Assembly: GCA_002381615.1 (NCBI GenBank)
Contig: DFWY01000148.1
Location: 1 to 35,841, forward strand
DNA length: 35,841 bases
Direction of reading: 5' to 3'
From: Polaromonas sp. UBA4122
GTDB taxonomy: Bacteria > Pseudomonadota > Gammaproteobacteria > Burkholderiales > Burkholderiaceae_C
Part shown: positions 16,143-24,244 of the stretch, piece after piece
How positions within the stretch are numbered: position 1 is the first letter of the stretch
How the letters are laid out: each line of letters begins with the position of its first letter
The notes under the pieces: generated by a model
What the model was told of the DNA's origin: nothing
The model's database searches: none
The model's input: the letters and a program-made list of their open reading frames with translations, nothing else
Program-made: the position numbers and the translations under genes

Positions 16143-17030
16143 TTAAAGGGTTAAGAGTGCAAAAACAAGCAAGAGATTCGCAACAGAAATGATCGCGAAG
16201 TACAGGCTCAATATGGCTGCACCACGGCCCAGTGTTTCCGGCCACGTACCGCCGTAAACGCGCTTTAGTGCGATTGTGAAATATGCGATCACCCAGAAGG
16301 AAAGCGCGTCAGCGAGGGTGGTGGGCAGTTTCGCCTCGACTAGCAGGCTGAAGAGCAGGAAAGTTTGGCAGTGCAAGCCAAATACCAAGTGTTCAGCGTA
16401 ACGTCGCCGTCGGTTGCGGTAAAAAAGTCCAAGAGTCAATGCAAGGATCGGCACCAGAAATAGCACGAAGTAGGACACATATTGAGCCCTTCGTGCTCGT
16501 AGGAACGTGAATCGATCTTCTAGTGACATTGCCCCGAAACGGCGGACACCGGGGGTATCGAAGTGATCCAGGATGATCTGCACCGGCATCAGTCGCAAGC
16601 CGTTGCTATGGTCTTCAGCACCGATTAGTCGTGAATTCCGGAGGAAGTGCACGCCTTGGTCACCGTACAAGCGCAAGCCGAGGTTCAGCCCGAAGAACTG
16701 CACTGCCGCAAATACGATTACGCTGGCCATCAGATAAAGTTGAAACGGCCGCAGGTAGCGCGCTCGCCTCCCGGCTAGATACTCGACCGTGAGTGCGCCC
16801 GGTGCGAAGAAGAGCTTCGACAGCGTTTGCCAGAGCTGGCCCTCACGCGCTACGTATTGGGCGATCAATCCGTGAAAGAACTCGGCAAAGGTCCGCGGTT
16901 CCCTGGCTGTTTCCTGACCGCAATTCGGGCAAAAATTTCCTGTCGCTGGCGCGCCACAGTTAAGGCAGATATTGACGCAGTCAGGTGATGACTCGTCAGT
17001 GTCCACGTAATCAGGCTGTAGCGATGTCAT
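16143..17030 (-). CDS. DUF3667 membrane protein with zinc ribbon
   Basis: A 295-residue protein with an N-terminal zinc ribbon, CLNCGAPATGNFCPNCGQ (Cys22, Cys25, Cys34, Cys37), an amphipathic stretch FAEFFHGLIAQYV, and then about five membrane segments. The order ribbon - linker with T..LF..PG.....YL.G.R..Y..PF.LYL - helices is that of the DUF3667 family, whose function is unknown. AAGGA stands before the ATG at 17030. It lies 72 bases upstream of the proton ATPase gene on the same strand, so the two may be co-transcribed, with this gene first. Its start lies just beside the MOT1 remnant of the opposite strand. Confidence 0.75.
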   Translation of the reverse strand: MTSLQPDYVDTDESSPDCVNICLNCGAPATGNFCPNCGQETAREPRTFAEFFHGLIAQYVAREGQLWQTLSKLFFAPGALTVEYLAGRRARYLRPFQLYLMASVIVFAAVQFFGLNLGLRLYGDQGVHFLRNSRLIGAEDHSNGLRLMPVQIILDHFDTPGVRRFGAMSLEDRFTFLRARRAQYVSYFVLFLVPILALTLGLFYRNRRRRYAEHLVFGLHCQTFLLFSLLVEAKLPTTLADALSFWVIAYFTIALKRVYGGTWPETLGRGAAILSLYFAIISVANLLLVFALLTL

Positions 17031-17053
17031 TGGAAGTTCCTTGCCGAGCAGGC

Positions 17054-17253
17054 CCCTCAGTCATTATCCCGCAGGCCGTGCTGGGCACCAGCCTTTTCAT
17101 GCCCGGAGTGCAACTGGCCAGCAGGCAATTCGACCAGTCGCGCGATAGCCATGAATTGCCCGTCATGCTCGTGACCGCCGAAACGTCGGGGTCGGCTTCG
17201 GCGTCGGTCTGTTGCTGCAGTTCCTGCTGCTGCGCAAGTCACGGTCGGGCTGA
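17054..17253 (+). pseudogene. MOT1-family transporter tail, decayed third copy
   Basis: One plus frame reads SVIIPQAVLGTSLFMPGVQL, then ASRQFDQSRDSHELPVMLVT. It matches VIPKAVLGTILFMTGVQLAS and GQFDQARDGHASTILLVT of copy A. After a short deletion the reading moves to another frame, VGFGVGLLLQFLLLRKSRSG, and stops at 17251-17253, matching the copy A C-terminus. About 320 N-terminal codons are absent. This is a fragment of the same transporter type, next to the intact FtsH-domain gene just as copy A is next to the dead one. Confidence 0.85.
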
Positions 17254-17322
17254 TGGCGCGGCGCGGTCAGAAGAAGTACCAGACTCTTAGGTCGTTGTGC
17301 CGGTGAAGTGCGACGGCGTGTT

Positions 17323-17892
17323 CTAACGACTCTTCGGCTCGTCGTTGTCGCGCGTGGGCGGGCTCGCGGCTTGGTCCTGTTTTGCGAAGAGATCCGACAC
17401 AAGTCCCATCATTCCATGCGCCGGCATGGACGCGGGAGGTCCCGATCGAGCCGTCCCTCCGCGCGCCAGTCTGATGAGTCCGGCGACGAGCACCGCGCCG
17501 AGGAAAACCAGCATCGGCCAGGGGAGGTGTGAGAGCAAAGAGGTCCACGGCGATGGCGCGCTCACCTCGATCGCGACGTGCTGCTTACGCAGTTCCGGTA
17601 TCAGAGCCGGATCGCCGAAGTCGGGCGCTCGGGTACTGAAAGCATCGCGTTGCGCGCTATTCGGAGGCTGCTTGAAGCGTCCGCGGATCTCCGTTCCTTG
17701 GATGGTGACGCTTGCGACGGCCCCGGCCTCGAGTTGATCGAGAAACGCGCCGTAGGGTGTCGGGGCCGTTTTGCCGGCTGTTTTAATTTCGATCCCGACA
17801 CCGATGAGCAGCAACACCGCAGCGATGACGATGAACCATACGGGCGGTCTTTTCCACCATGGACGGTCACAATGTTTCATTGCATGTGTCAT
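17323..17892 (-). CDS. Stand-alone FtsH N-terminal (periplasmic) domain protein
   Basis: A 189-residue membrane protein corresponding only to the N-terminal part of the FtsH protease. The first helix is VWFIVIAAVLLLIGVGI (about 19-35). The periplasmic FtsH_ext-like domain (PYGAFLDQLEAGAVASVTIQGTEIRG..., about 46-125) holds the family's Y..FL..L..G.V..V.I.G.EI.G pattern. The second helix is MLVFLGAVLVAGLI. A polar tail follows that stops before any AAA+ or zinc-protease domain. It cannot be a protease by itself; joining FtsH hexamers as a modifier is possible but inferred. ATG 17892 is chosen because AAAGGA stands before it; the upstream ATG at 17940 lacks one. A dead copy lies at 13580-13676. 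Confidence 0.7.
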   Translation of the reverse strand: MTHAMKHCDRPWWKRPPVWFIVIAAVLLLIGVGIEIKTAGKTAPTPYGAFLDQLEAGAVASVTIQGTEIRGRFKQPPNSAQRDAFSTRAPDFGDPALIPELRKQHVAIEVSAPSPWTSLLSHLPWPMLVFLGAVLVAGLIRLARGGTARSGPPASMPAHGMMGLVSDLFAKQDQAASPPTRDNDEPKSR

Positions 17893-18072
17893 ATCACTGT
17901 CCTTTTGACGTAGGGCGGGCATCAGGTTGCCCCGCGGCATTGTTGATTCGCTGTCTGCGCGGAGTTGCCGTCTTGCGCTCCAGTGACGGTATCAGCGAAC
18001 AGATTCATTCGCCACCCCCGACACTGAACGCCGACTCAGCTAGTCCCATTCGGCCTAATGGCAGCGCGATCA

Positions 18073-19350
18073 TCAAAAGAAATACCTGGCCCGCAGTTCG
18101 ACTCGTGATCGAACCGGTTTCTCGCCATAATCAGTTGAAGCATTGCCGCTGTTCAAGGCCAACCTAAAACGAAGCTCCAAGTTCTTGAAGCCGGTGTACA
18201 GCGCTTCTGGGACCAATGAAAAACTATGGTCGTCCGCGTTCGCAATCAGCGTTACGGAAGGTGTGAAATTCAGGATATCGAACGGTTCCTTCTGGCTGAC
18301 CTTCAAGTACAGATAATTCTGCCCCACATTCGGCTGCATGTAGCCCTGCGATGCAGCGCGAGAGGCTGGCTGGACCAGTGCTGCATTGGCAGCCGAAGCT
18401 TGCACGAGGTCGTAAAACTGAGACAGTTCTTGTGGAGAGTACCCGTTGCCGTTGCGGTAATACTCGAACACGATGGTCGTGTCGCGTTCAGTGAGATAAC
18501 GAAGGCCCAACAGGTAGCTGTCGTAACTGCGGGTCTGAATCGCCAGCCCGTTAGCAGGGGTCAACAGTGAACGAGTCGCATCTGAAGAACGAGCCCATTC
18601 ACCGTGGATTTCCAGATTGCTGCCTAGATTGCGCGAGAAGTCGAGCCCCAGGCGTGGTCCGCGACTGCCGCCAGCGGCATAAATCAAGTCCACGTCGGTG
18701 TCATAAATCAGCCCATAGAGTTTCAACGCCGGGTTGAGATGTCCCGACGCCCCGAAATCGGCGTTGAGTTCCGAGGTCGTTGGTACCAGTGCCGAGGTCA
18801 GGGTCAGCGTCTGCAGCGGGCCGTCGAAGCTGCGCACCAGCGAGCCCGTAGCCATCACGAAGCCCTCGCGCGCGAGTTCTGGATCGCTTGGGTCCTTCGG
18901 ACGCTCCAGGAACGCCACCGGGCTAAAGGCATAGCCTTTGCCCCAATGCACTGCGCGCTTGCCTATTTCGGCAACGCTTGTCGGATCGACCTGCCAGCTT
19001 GCGTAAGCCTCGTACATACGGCTATCGCTGGACGTTGCCTGAGAGTCATTCACAGCACTTGCATGACCGGTGAAGTGGAAGCTCAGGGACTTGTGGCGCA
19101 GCACACCGGAGACCTCAGCAGCCGTGCTGAGACGATCGATGGCCGAGAGTGTGTCGCCCCGGTACTGCAACTGGTAACCGGTTGAATCACGGCGCAGCGA
19201 TTGCTGCTCTGGTCGGAGTTCGACAAAGCCGGTCAACTCGAAAGTCTTTTTCTCGAAGGTCGAGACATCGAAGGTCTCTTCGGCCCGGACAACCGGGGCA
19301 ACTGCCAGAGCCACGAGTAGGGCTGTGGCCATGACTGTATTGGCATACAT
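18073..19350 (-). CDS. Outer-membrane beta-barrel protein of the Lol-like cassette
   Basis: A 425-residue exported protein. The signal peptide is MYANTVMATALLVALAVAPVVRAEE (cleavage after VRA). The mature part is rich in alternating strands (for example SYDSYLLGLRYLTERDTTIVFEYYRNG), and the last residues RVELRARYFF end in an aromatic residue, the usual barrel insertion signal. I recognise no named porin; it resembles barrels found with lipid- or lipoprotein-sorting genes. The start at ATG 19350 overlaps the stop of the LolA-like gene by one base (TGATG); GTG 19353 would add one residue. It is the last gene of the eight-gene leftward operon. It probably acts as the outer-membrane end of the export route (inference). 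Confidence 0.6.
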   Translation of the reverse strand: MYANTVMATALLVALAVAPVVRAEETFDVSTFEKKTFELTGFVELRPEQQSLRRDSTGYQLQYRGDTLSAIDRLSTAAEVSGVLRHKSLSFHFTGHASAVNDSQATSSDSRMYEAYASWQVDPTSVAEIGKRAVHWGKGYAFSPVAFLERPKDPSDPELAREGFVMATGSLVRSFDGPLQTLTLTSALVPTTSELNADFGASGHLNPALKLYGLIYDTDVDLIYAAGGSRGPRLGLDFSRNLGSNLEIHGEWARSSDATRSLLTPANGLAIQTRSYDSYLLGLRYLTERDTTIVFEYYRNGNGYSPQELSQFYDLVQASAANAALVQPASRAASQGYMQPNVGQNYLYLKVSQKEPFDILNFTPSVTLIANADDHSFSLVPEALYTGFKNLELRFRLALNSGNASTDYGEKPVRSRVELRARYFF

Positions 19351-20075
19351 CACCGCAGCTCTTTGGCGCGAGGCAGATATTCCAACGTAAACACCTCATC
19401 TTTAACCGTGCGGGCCTTGATCTGGCCGTAGAGCATCACCGACTTATAGCCCTTGTGAAGCGGGCTGTCAGTCTCCAGCGTGGCAGGCCGCTTGATGCCG
19501 CCACCGAAATCTTTGACGTCCTTGTAGGTCAGCGTCTTGATCAGCAGGCCGCTGGCGGCGTAGCACTCGATGACGGTTGGCAGTACGGTCTTCTTGTCCA
19601 CCTTCATCTTCAGACGGTCGTAGGCCACATCGCCCGTCTTGGCCTTCAGTGACAGCAGGTAGGTATCCTTGTCCTCGGTCATGGAATCGACATCGTATTC
19701 GGCCGCATAGTCCAGCCGCAGGATGTCTGCGTTGTTGAATATGCCACCGATCACTGACTGCAGGCTGGCGATACGTACCGGCTTGCCCACATTCGGGATG
19801 TACAGCCACATATTCTCACCCAAGCGCAAAGTCGCACGATCTTTTTCGCTCGGCGGATCCAGGAACAGCGCTAGCAGCTTGTCGCGCCCCTTCTTCACCG
19901 AGTACAGGACGAACTCCGTGCGGCTGCCGTCCGGCTCGATGTTGATCAGTTTGCGGTACATCTCGTAGGACTCGGGTTCGAGATTGCGGTCGACCTTCTG
20001 CAGCAGTTGGGTGCCGTCGATGGCAAACGCAGGAACGCAGAGGATCCAGCACAACAGAATAAACAGCTTTTTCAT
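19350..20075 (-). CDS. LolA-like outer membrane lipoprotein-sorting protein
   Basis: A 241-residue periplasmic protein with signal peptide MKKLFILLCWILCVPAFA. The mature part shows the layout of the 'outer membrane lipoprotein-sorting protein' family (LolA_like, PF17131 type): YEMYRKLINIEPDGSRTEF, the hydrophobic-groove region DKLLALFLDPPSEKDRATLRLGENMWLYIPNVGKPVRI, and DRLKMKVDKKTVLPTVIECY. Such half-barrel proteins carry a lipid or lipoprotein across the periplasm. GGGAG stands before ATG 20075. It lies 18 bases after the FtsX-type permease gene and overlaps the barrel gene. It is a paralogue-like member, not the housekeeping LolA. Confidence 0.75.
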   Translation of the reverse strand: MKKLFILLCWILCVPAFAIDGTQLLQKVDRNLEPESYEMYRKLINIEPDGSRTEFVLYSVKKGRDKLLALFLDPPSEKDRATLRLGENMWLYIPNVGKPVRIASLQSVIGGIFNNADILRLDYAAEYDVDSMTEDKDTYLLSLKAKTGDVAYDRLKMKVDKKTVLPTVIECYAASGLLIKTLTYKDVKDFGGGIKRPATLETDSPLHKGYKSVMLYGQIKARTVKDEVFTLEYLPRAKELR

Positions 20076-20093
20076 GAATAGCTCCCAGTTTCT

Positions 20094-21341
20094 TCAGACA
20101 TGACGCAGGGCATCGATCGGGTCCAGTCGCGAGGCTTTCCAGGCCGGCTGCAGGCTGGCAAGCAACGCCACACCGACTACCATGGCCGCGATGGTTGCTA
20201 CCTCCAGCACGCCGATCTGCGGTGCAAGCACCAGTTCCTGCTGCTGGCCGAAGACGAAGTGGATCTTCCAGACGTTGAGTGCGTAGATCACCGCGAGGCT
20301 GACCAGCGTGCCGAGGGCGGTGCCAATCAGCCCGAGCAGCAGGCCTTCGCTCAGGAACAGCGACAGGATGCGTCCCGGCGGCGTGCCGATAGCCGCGATC
20401 GTGCCGATCTCGCGGATGCGCTCGTACACTGCCATGACCATCACGTTCATTACGCTCACCAGCACAATCGACACCAGTACGATCTTGATGAACACGGTCA
20501 TCACGTCAATCATTCGCGCCAGGTTCGCGAACGGTGACAGATCGGCCCAGGTATGGACCTCCAGCAATGGCTTGCCCTCCTTGTTGGTTTGTCCTTCCAG
20601 CGCTTGCTGCAGCCGGGCCGCGGTGCGATCGAGCTGGGCCGGGTTCTTGAGGCGAATAGCAATCTCGCTGACCTCGGCTTCCTTCATGCGCAGCAACTCG
20701 CGCGCATCGTCGATGTGGATGTAACCGTCACGTCCGCCGGGGCCTGAAATGCCCTCGATCACGCCGCGCACGACAAAGGTCTTGCCGTTCACCGAGCCAT
20801 CCCGGTTGGTGGCGACGAGCACCACGGTGTCGCCCACCTGGCTCTTCATGCCGCGCGCGAGCAGCACCGGGATCAGAATCTCGCCCTTGGCTACCAGCGG
20901 ACCGTCCTTGCGGCCCTCAGTGATCCGGCCCGGCAGCAGCGGCACTGTGGCCGCTTCGCGGTCGGGGTCGACGCCATTGATGCGGATGGCGGTGGTCTCC
21001 GAAAAGTTGCTGTACATGCCGCCGAACTTCACGCGCGGCGACCAGGTCTGCACCGTGTCGAGCTGTTTCAGTGCTTCCTCGACCTTGGCCATCGCATCCG
21101 GTTTGAGGTTGAGGTTCAAGGGCAGGTTGTCGATCGAAGCGACGTAACCTTTACGATGCACCTCCAGGTGGCCGAGCACCGAGTCGGTGATCTGGCCGAC
21201 CATCATCGACTTGAACGAACCCGTCACCGACATGAACAGCAGTACCGCCAGCATGCCGATGACAATCAGAAGAAGGGTCAGCAGTGTGCGGCGGCGGTAG
21301 CGCGACAGGTTGCGGACGGCGATTTTGAAAATATCAAACAT
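20094..21341 (-). CDS. ABC transporter permease, LolC/E-MacB type (FtsX domain)
   Basis: A 415-residue inner-membrane protein with one helix near the N-terminus (RRRTLLTLLLIVIGMLAVLLFMSV, about 17-40), a large periplasmic domain (about 45-270), and three helices in a C-terminal FtsX domain (FIKIVLVSIVLVSVMNVMVMAVYERIREIGTIAAIGTPPGRI onward, about 285-405). The four-helix plan and the ERIREIGTIAAIG motif define the LolC/LolE/MacB permease class, which extracts lipoproteins or lipids or drives periplasmic export rather than importing solutes. It pairs with the ATPase gene that overlaps its start by eight bases. GGGAGG precedes ATG 21341. Confidence 0.85.
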   Translation of the reverse strand: MFDIFKIAVRNLSRYRRRTLLTLLLIVIGMLAVLLFMSVTGSFKSMMVGQITDSVLGHLEVHRKGYVASIDNLPLNLNLKPDAMAKVEEALKQLDTVQTWSPRVKFGGMYSNFSETTAIRINGVDPDREAATVPLLPGRITEGRKDGPLVAKGEILIPVLLARGMKSQVGDTVVLVATNRDGSVNGKTFVVRGVIEGISGPGGRDGYIHIDDARELLRMKEAEVSEIAIRLKNPAQLDRTAARLQQALEGQTNKEGKPLLEVHTWADLSPFANLARMIDVMTVFIKIVLVSIVLVSVMNVMVMAVYERIREIGTIAAIGTPPGRILSLFLSEGLLLGLIGTALGTLVSLAVIYALNVWKIHFVFGQQQELVLAPQIGVLEVATIAAMVVGVALLASLQPAWKASRLDPIDALRHV

Positions 21342-22038
21342 GGATGGCCTCCCGATTGTCGGTGGTGGAGACGACGCGGCCGTCTTCCAACGTGAAAGTC
21401 ACTTCCGCCTCGGACATGATCTTCGGGTCGTGGGTCGAGAAGACGAAGGTGGTGCCGAATTCGTCGCGCATCTTCTTCATCAGGTTGATGATCCGGTAGG
21501 CGGTGTCGTGGTCAAGATTGGCTGTGGGCTCGTCGGCCAGCACCAATTTGGCGTTGCTGACCAGTGCACGGGCTATTGCGACCCGTTGCTTCTGGCCGCC
21601 CGAGAGCTGGTCAGGCCGCTTGTCCGCTTGGGCTTCCATGCCCACCGCCTTGAGCAGTCGCATCACCTGTTCGCGCCGCTTTTCAGCCGGCCATTTCTGC
21701 ACCATGATCAGCGGGTACTCGATGTTCTCGTAGGCGGTGAGTACCGGAACCAGGTTGAAGTCCTGAAAGATGAAGCCGATGTTGCTGCCCCGGAAGTGCG
21801 CCGCAGCGCCGCGGTCCAGCGTGGAAATGTCGGTGTCGAGTACGCTGAGCGTCCCGGCTGTCGGGTGGTCGAGACAGCCGATCATGTTCAACAGCGTGCT
21901 CTTGCCACTGCCGGAGGGCCCGACGAAGGCGACGAACGATGCCGGTTCGATGACGAAGTCGGCAGCCTTGACAGCCTGCACCTCGACATCGCCGTTGCGG
22001 TAGGTCTTGGTCAGACCCTGGGCTTTCACAAGACTCAT
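21334..22038 (-). CDS. ABC transporter ATPase, LolD/MacB type
   Basis: A 234-residue nucleotide-binding protein. Walker A is GPSGSGKST (about 39-47), the Q-loop is [22 protein letters not shown] (about 91-112), the signature is [15 protein letters not shown] (about 143-157), Walker B is [12 protein letters not shown] and the switch histidine is in STHDP. The Q-loop/ENIEYPL pattern and size are typical of LolD/MacB ATPases, which pair with FtsX-type permeases such as the next gene. The start ATG 22038 follows AAGGAG by six bases; a longer reading from 22392 would run back into the ABC-2 permease gene and is rejected. Confidence 0.85.
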   Translation of the reverse strand: MSLVKAQGLTKTYRNGDVEVQAVKAADFVIEPASFVAFVGPSGSGKSTLLNMIGCLDHPTAGTLSVLDTDISTLDRGAAAHFRGSNIGFIFQDFNLVPVLTAYENIEYPLIMVQKWPAEKRREQVMRLLKAVGMEAQADKRPDQLSGGQKQRVAIARALVSNAKLVLADEPTANLDHDTAYRIINLMKKMRDEFGTTFVFSTHDPKIMSEAEVTFTLEDGRVVSTTDNREAIHV

Positions 22039-22052
22039 GGCATCTCCTTGAA

Positions 22053-22835
22053 TTAAGCCGCGCGATCCCGCGTCCGGCGATGGAAAAAATGGGCTGCCAC
22101 CATAAACGCGGTACTGAATCCAGTCAGTGCTAAAACATCGACCGTCACAGAAAAGTACGCGGCACCACCGAAGCCGACCCGAATCAGGTCGGCGCAATAC
22201 GACAGCGGTGACAAGGGAGACAGCCACTGGCCCCACTGGGGCATTTGCGCATGGGGCACGAACACGCCGCTGACGAAGATCAGCGGCAGCCGCACCAGGT
22301 TCGACAGCATCATGACCTGCGAGGGGGTGTCGGTCGCAGGCGCTGCCATCAGCACACCAAGAGAGGAGAACGCAGTTGCGCCCAGCAGCCATCCCGCCAT
22401 TAGCGGCACCGGGGCACTAAGCTGCGCGCTGGTCAGCACCAGTGCGGCTACCAGCGGCAGCAATGCAAGTAAGGCCCCGAAGACGGCACCTGAACCTACG
22501 TCACCAGCAACAATCGCTGCCAATGAGGCGGGTGACGTCACCAGCCGCTCGTAAGTGCGCGCCTGGCGCTCCCATGGCGTGACGAGCGGACCGACGGCCG
22601 AGGCCGTGAAAAACAGCGCCATCGCGGCAATACCCGGCACCATGACCTCGACTGGAGCGTTGTGTCCGGCAGCGAAAGACAGATAGAAAAACAGCGGAAA
22701 AACGATGCCGAAGGTAACCACCGGACCCTTCAGGTAATAAACGCGTGCGTTCTTTTTGGCTATCACCCAGGCACAACGCGCTTGCCGTAGAAATTCGGCA
22801 AATCCGGTTTCATGCGTAAGCTCAATGGCTGCCAT
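22053..22835 (-). CDS. ABC-2 type transporter permease
   Basis: A 260-residue membrane protein with about six helices, of the ABC-2 permease class used for export of polysaccharides, drugs or lipids. FPLFFYLSFA, the W-x-R-x-x-x-T-Y-E-R segment (WERQARTYERLVTSP, about 88-102), and a long C-terminal pair of helices with PLIFVSGVFVPHAQMPQW (about 183-200) and LSPLSYCADLIR fit the class. AGGAGG stands five bases before ATG 22835. Its 5' end overlaps the preceding ATPase gene by 14 bases, so the two proteins form one transporter. The transported substrate cannot be read from the sequence. Confidence 0.8.
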   Translation of the reverse strand: MAAIELTHETGFAEFLRQARCAWVIAKKNARVYYLKGPVVTFGIVFPLFFYLSFAAGHNAPVEVMVPGIAAMALFFTASAVGPLVTPWERQARTYERLVTSPASLAAIVAGDVGSGAVFGALLALLPLVAALVLTSAQLSAPVPLMAGWLLGATAFSSLGVLMAAPATDTPSQVMMLSNLVRLPLIFVSGVFVPHAQMPQWGQWLSPLSPLSYCADLIRVGFGGAAYFSVTVDVLALTGFSTAFMVAAHFFHRRTRDRAA

Positions 22836-23778
22836 GTATACCTCCTGTGATTGACATGAATACTTCCTCTAGCGTCGGAGACAAAGTGTTCAGGCTTTCA
22901 ATCGAGAGTTGCAGCGCACTCGCCCTGGTCGCGATTTCCTGTGCAACACGGCCAGGTTCGGGGTCAAACACCTGAAAACCGTTGGCCGAAATGATGACCT
23001 TGCCGAAGGGTTGTGTCAACACGTCCTGAGGTTTGACGCCGCTTTGTTTGAAGCGAACCTCGACCGAGCGCAGCGACGAGACGCGACCACGCAAGGCAAC
23101 GGGGGTATCAATGGCGGCGAGCGTGCCCTTGTCGATGATGGCCACCCGGTGGCAAAGCTGGTCGGCTTCTTCCATGTTGTGCGTGGTGATGAAGACCGTC
23201 ATGCCACGCTCCCGGTTCATGCGCTGGATCACTTCCCGGATCATGTGCGTGCTGGCGACATCCAGTCCGGTGGTGGGTTCGTCAAGGAACAGTACCTGCG
23301 GATCACTGACCAGCGCCATGCAGAGCATGAGCCGCTGTCGCAGGCCCTTGGACAGTTCACGGCCCTTTTGTGGCTTGCGCTCCTGTAAATCAAAAACTTC
23401 CAGCAATTCGTCGGCTCGTGTCAGGCGTTGCGTCTTGGAAACACCATGCAATTCGGCCATCAGCAAGACGTTTTGCAGAACAGTCAGGTCGGCATACACA
23501 TTGGCTTCTTCTGGCACGACCGCGATCAGGCGTCGAGCGGCCGACGCTTGCGAAGAAATATCCAGACCAGCAATCAATGCACGGCCGCTGGTGGGGCGCA
23601 CGAAACCAGTCAGCATGCGGGCTGTGGTGCTCTTGCCCGCACCGTTTGGCCCCAGAAAGCCGAATACTTCGCCGTGAGCAACCTCAAAACTGACCTGATC
23701 GACCGCAACCCGCTCCCCATAACGACGCGACAACGCAATCGCTTGAATCAAGGCATCGGGAGACGTGTGATGGCTCAT
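22822..23778 (-). CDS. ABC transporter ATPase for the ABC-2 permease
   Basis: A 318-residue nucleotide-binding protein of the DrrA/CcmA-like class. Walker A is GPNGAGKST (about 44-52), the signature is ELSKGLRQRLMLCMAL (about 143-158), Walker B is VLFLDEPTTGLD (about 164-175), and the switch region is FITTHNMEEAD. A C-terminal extension of about 90 residues (RSVEVRFKQSGVKPQ...) is typical of ATPases that serve ABC-2 exporters. ATG 23778 is preferred to ATG 23820, which would read through the previous gene's tail. The gap to the exported-protein gene is seven bases with no clear ribosome site, suggesting coupled translation. Confidence 0.85.
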   Translation of the reverse strand: MSHHTSPDALIQAIALSRRYGERVAVDQVSFEVAHGEVFGFLGPNGAGKSTTARMLTGFVRPTSGRALIAGLDISSQASAARRLIAVVPEEANVYADLTVLQNVLLMAELHGVSKTQRLTRADELLEVFDLQERKPQKGRELSKGLRQRLMLCMALVSDPQVLFLDEPTTGLDVASTHMIREVIQRMNRERGMTVFITTHNMEEADQLCHRVAIIDKGTLAAIDTPVALRGRVSSLRSVEVRFKQSGVKPQDVLTQPFGKVIISANGFQVFDPEPGRVAQEIATRASALQLSIESLNTLSPTLEEVFMSITGGIHGSH

Positions 23779-23785
23779 GAAACGA

Positions 23786-24199
23786 TCAGGTTTTTTGTGC
23801 CTTAATGACCACTTGCACATCCTCAGCAGACCAGCCGCCTTTCACGCCTATCGGCGTCCCAGGCCCACTGGGAAAGCTGACAAATTCCACTGTGCTGCCG
23901 TCTTTGCGAGTATGTTTGTACTTTCCATTCACCAGAACAACGATCGGTATGTGACCTTTCAAACCAATGGCTGCAAGCCGCTTCTCTGCTTCTGGGGATT
24001 CCATGTCGATCTCCACTATACGTAACTTGCTGCCCTGGCTTGCCAGCCAATCGCGCAAAGGTTTGAGGGCTGATTGCACGGGTGGATGCGCGAATGCAAT
24101 GATTTCAACGACAGGTTGAGCAGCCCAAGCTGCGCCTATGGTCAAAGAAGCAGCGGCTACTGCCACTTGAGCTAATAGGTGTCGGCGGTTCAAGTGCAT
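23786..24199 (-). CDS. Small exported protein of unknown function
   Basis: A 137-residue protein with an N-terminal signal (MHLNRRHLLAQVAVAAASLTIGAAWA). It contains a double arginine but not a full Tat consensus, so Sec or Tat export is open. The mature part (VVEIIAFAHPPVQSALKPL..., LRIVEIDMESPEAEKRLA, GHIPIVVLVNGKY) reads like a thioredoxin-type alpha/beta fold with the cis-proline region HIPIVV. However, it has no C-x-x-C, so a redox role is unlikely. It stands second in the leftward operon, 45 bases after the DUF4395 gene. It may be a periplasmic substrate-handling or chaperone component (inference). Confidence 0.55.
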   Translation of the reverse strand: MHLNRRHLLAQVAVAAASLTIGAAWAAQPVVEIIAFAHPPVQSALKPLRDWLASQGSKLRIVEIDMESPEAEKRLAAIGLKGHIPIVVLVNGKYKHTRKDGSTVEFVSFPSGPGTPIGVKGGWSAEDVQVVIKAQKT

Positions 24200-24244
24200 G
24201 TTGTTTTTTCTTTATGAATGAGTATTGGAAAAACTTGAAGGAGG

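Noticed and set aside
21310..22056. 248-codon plus frame opposite the LolD-like ATPase
   Set aside because: Antisense shadow of the ATPase with Walker A and B motifs.
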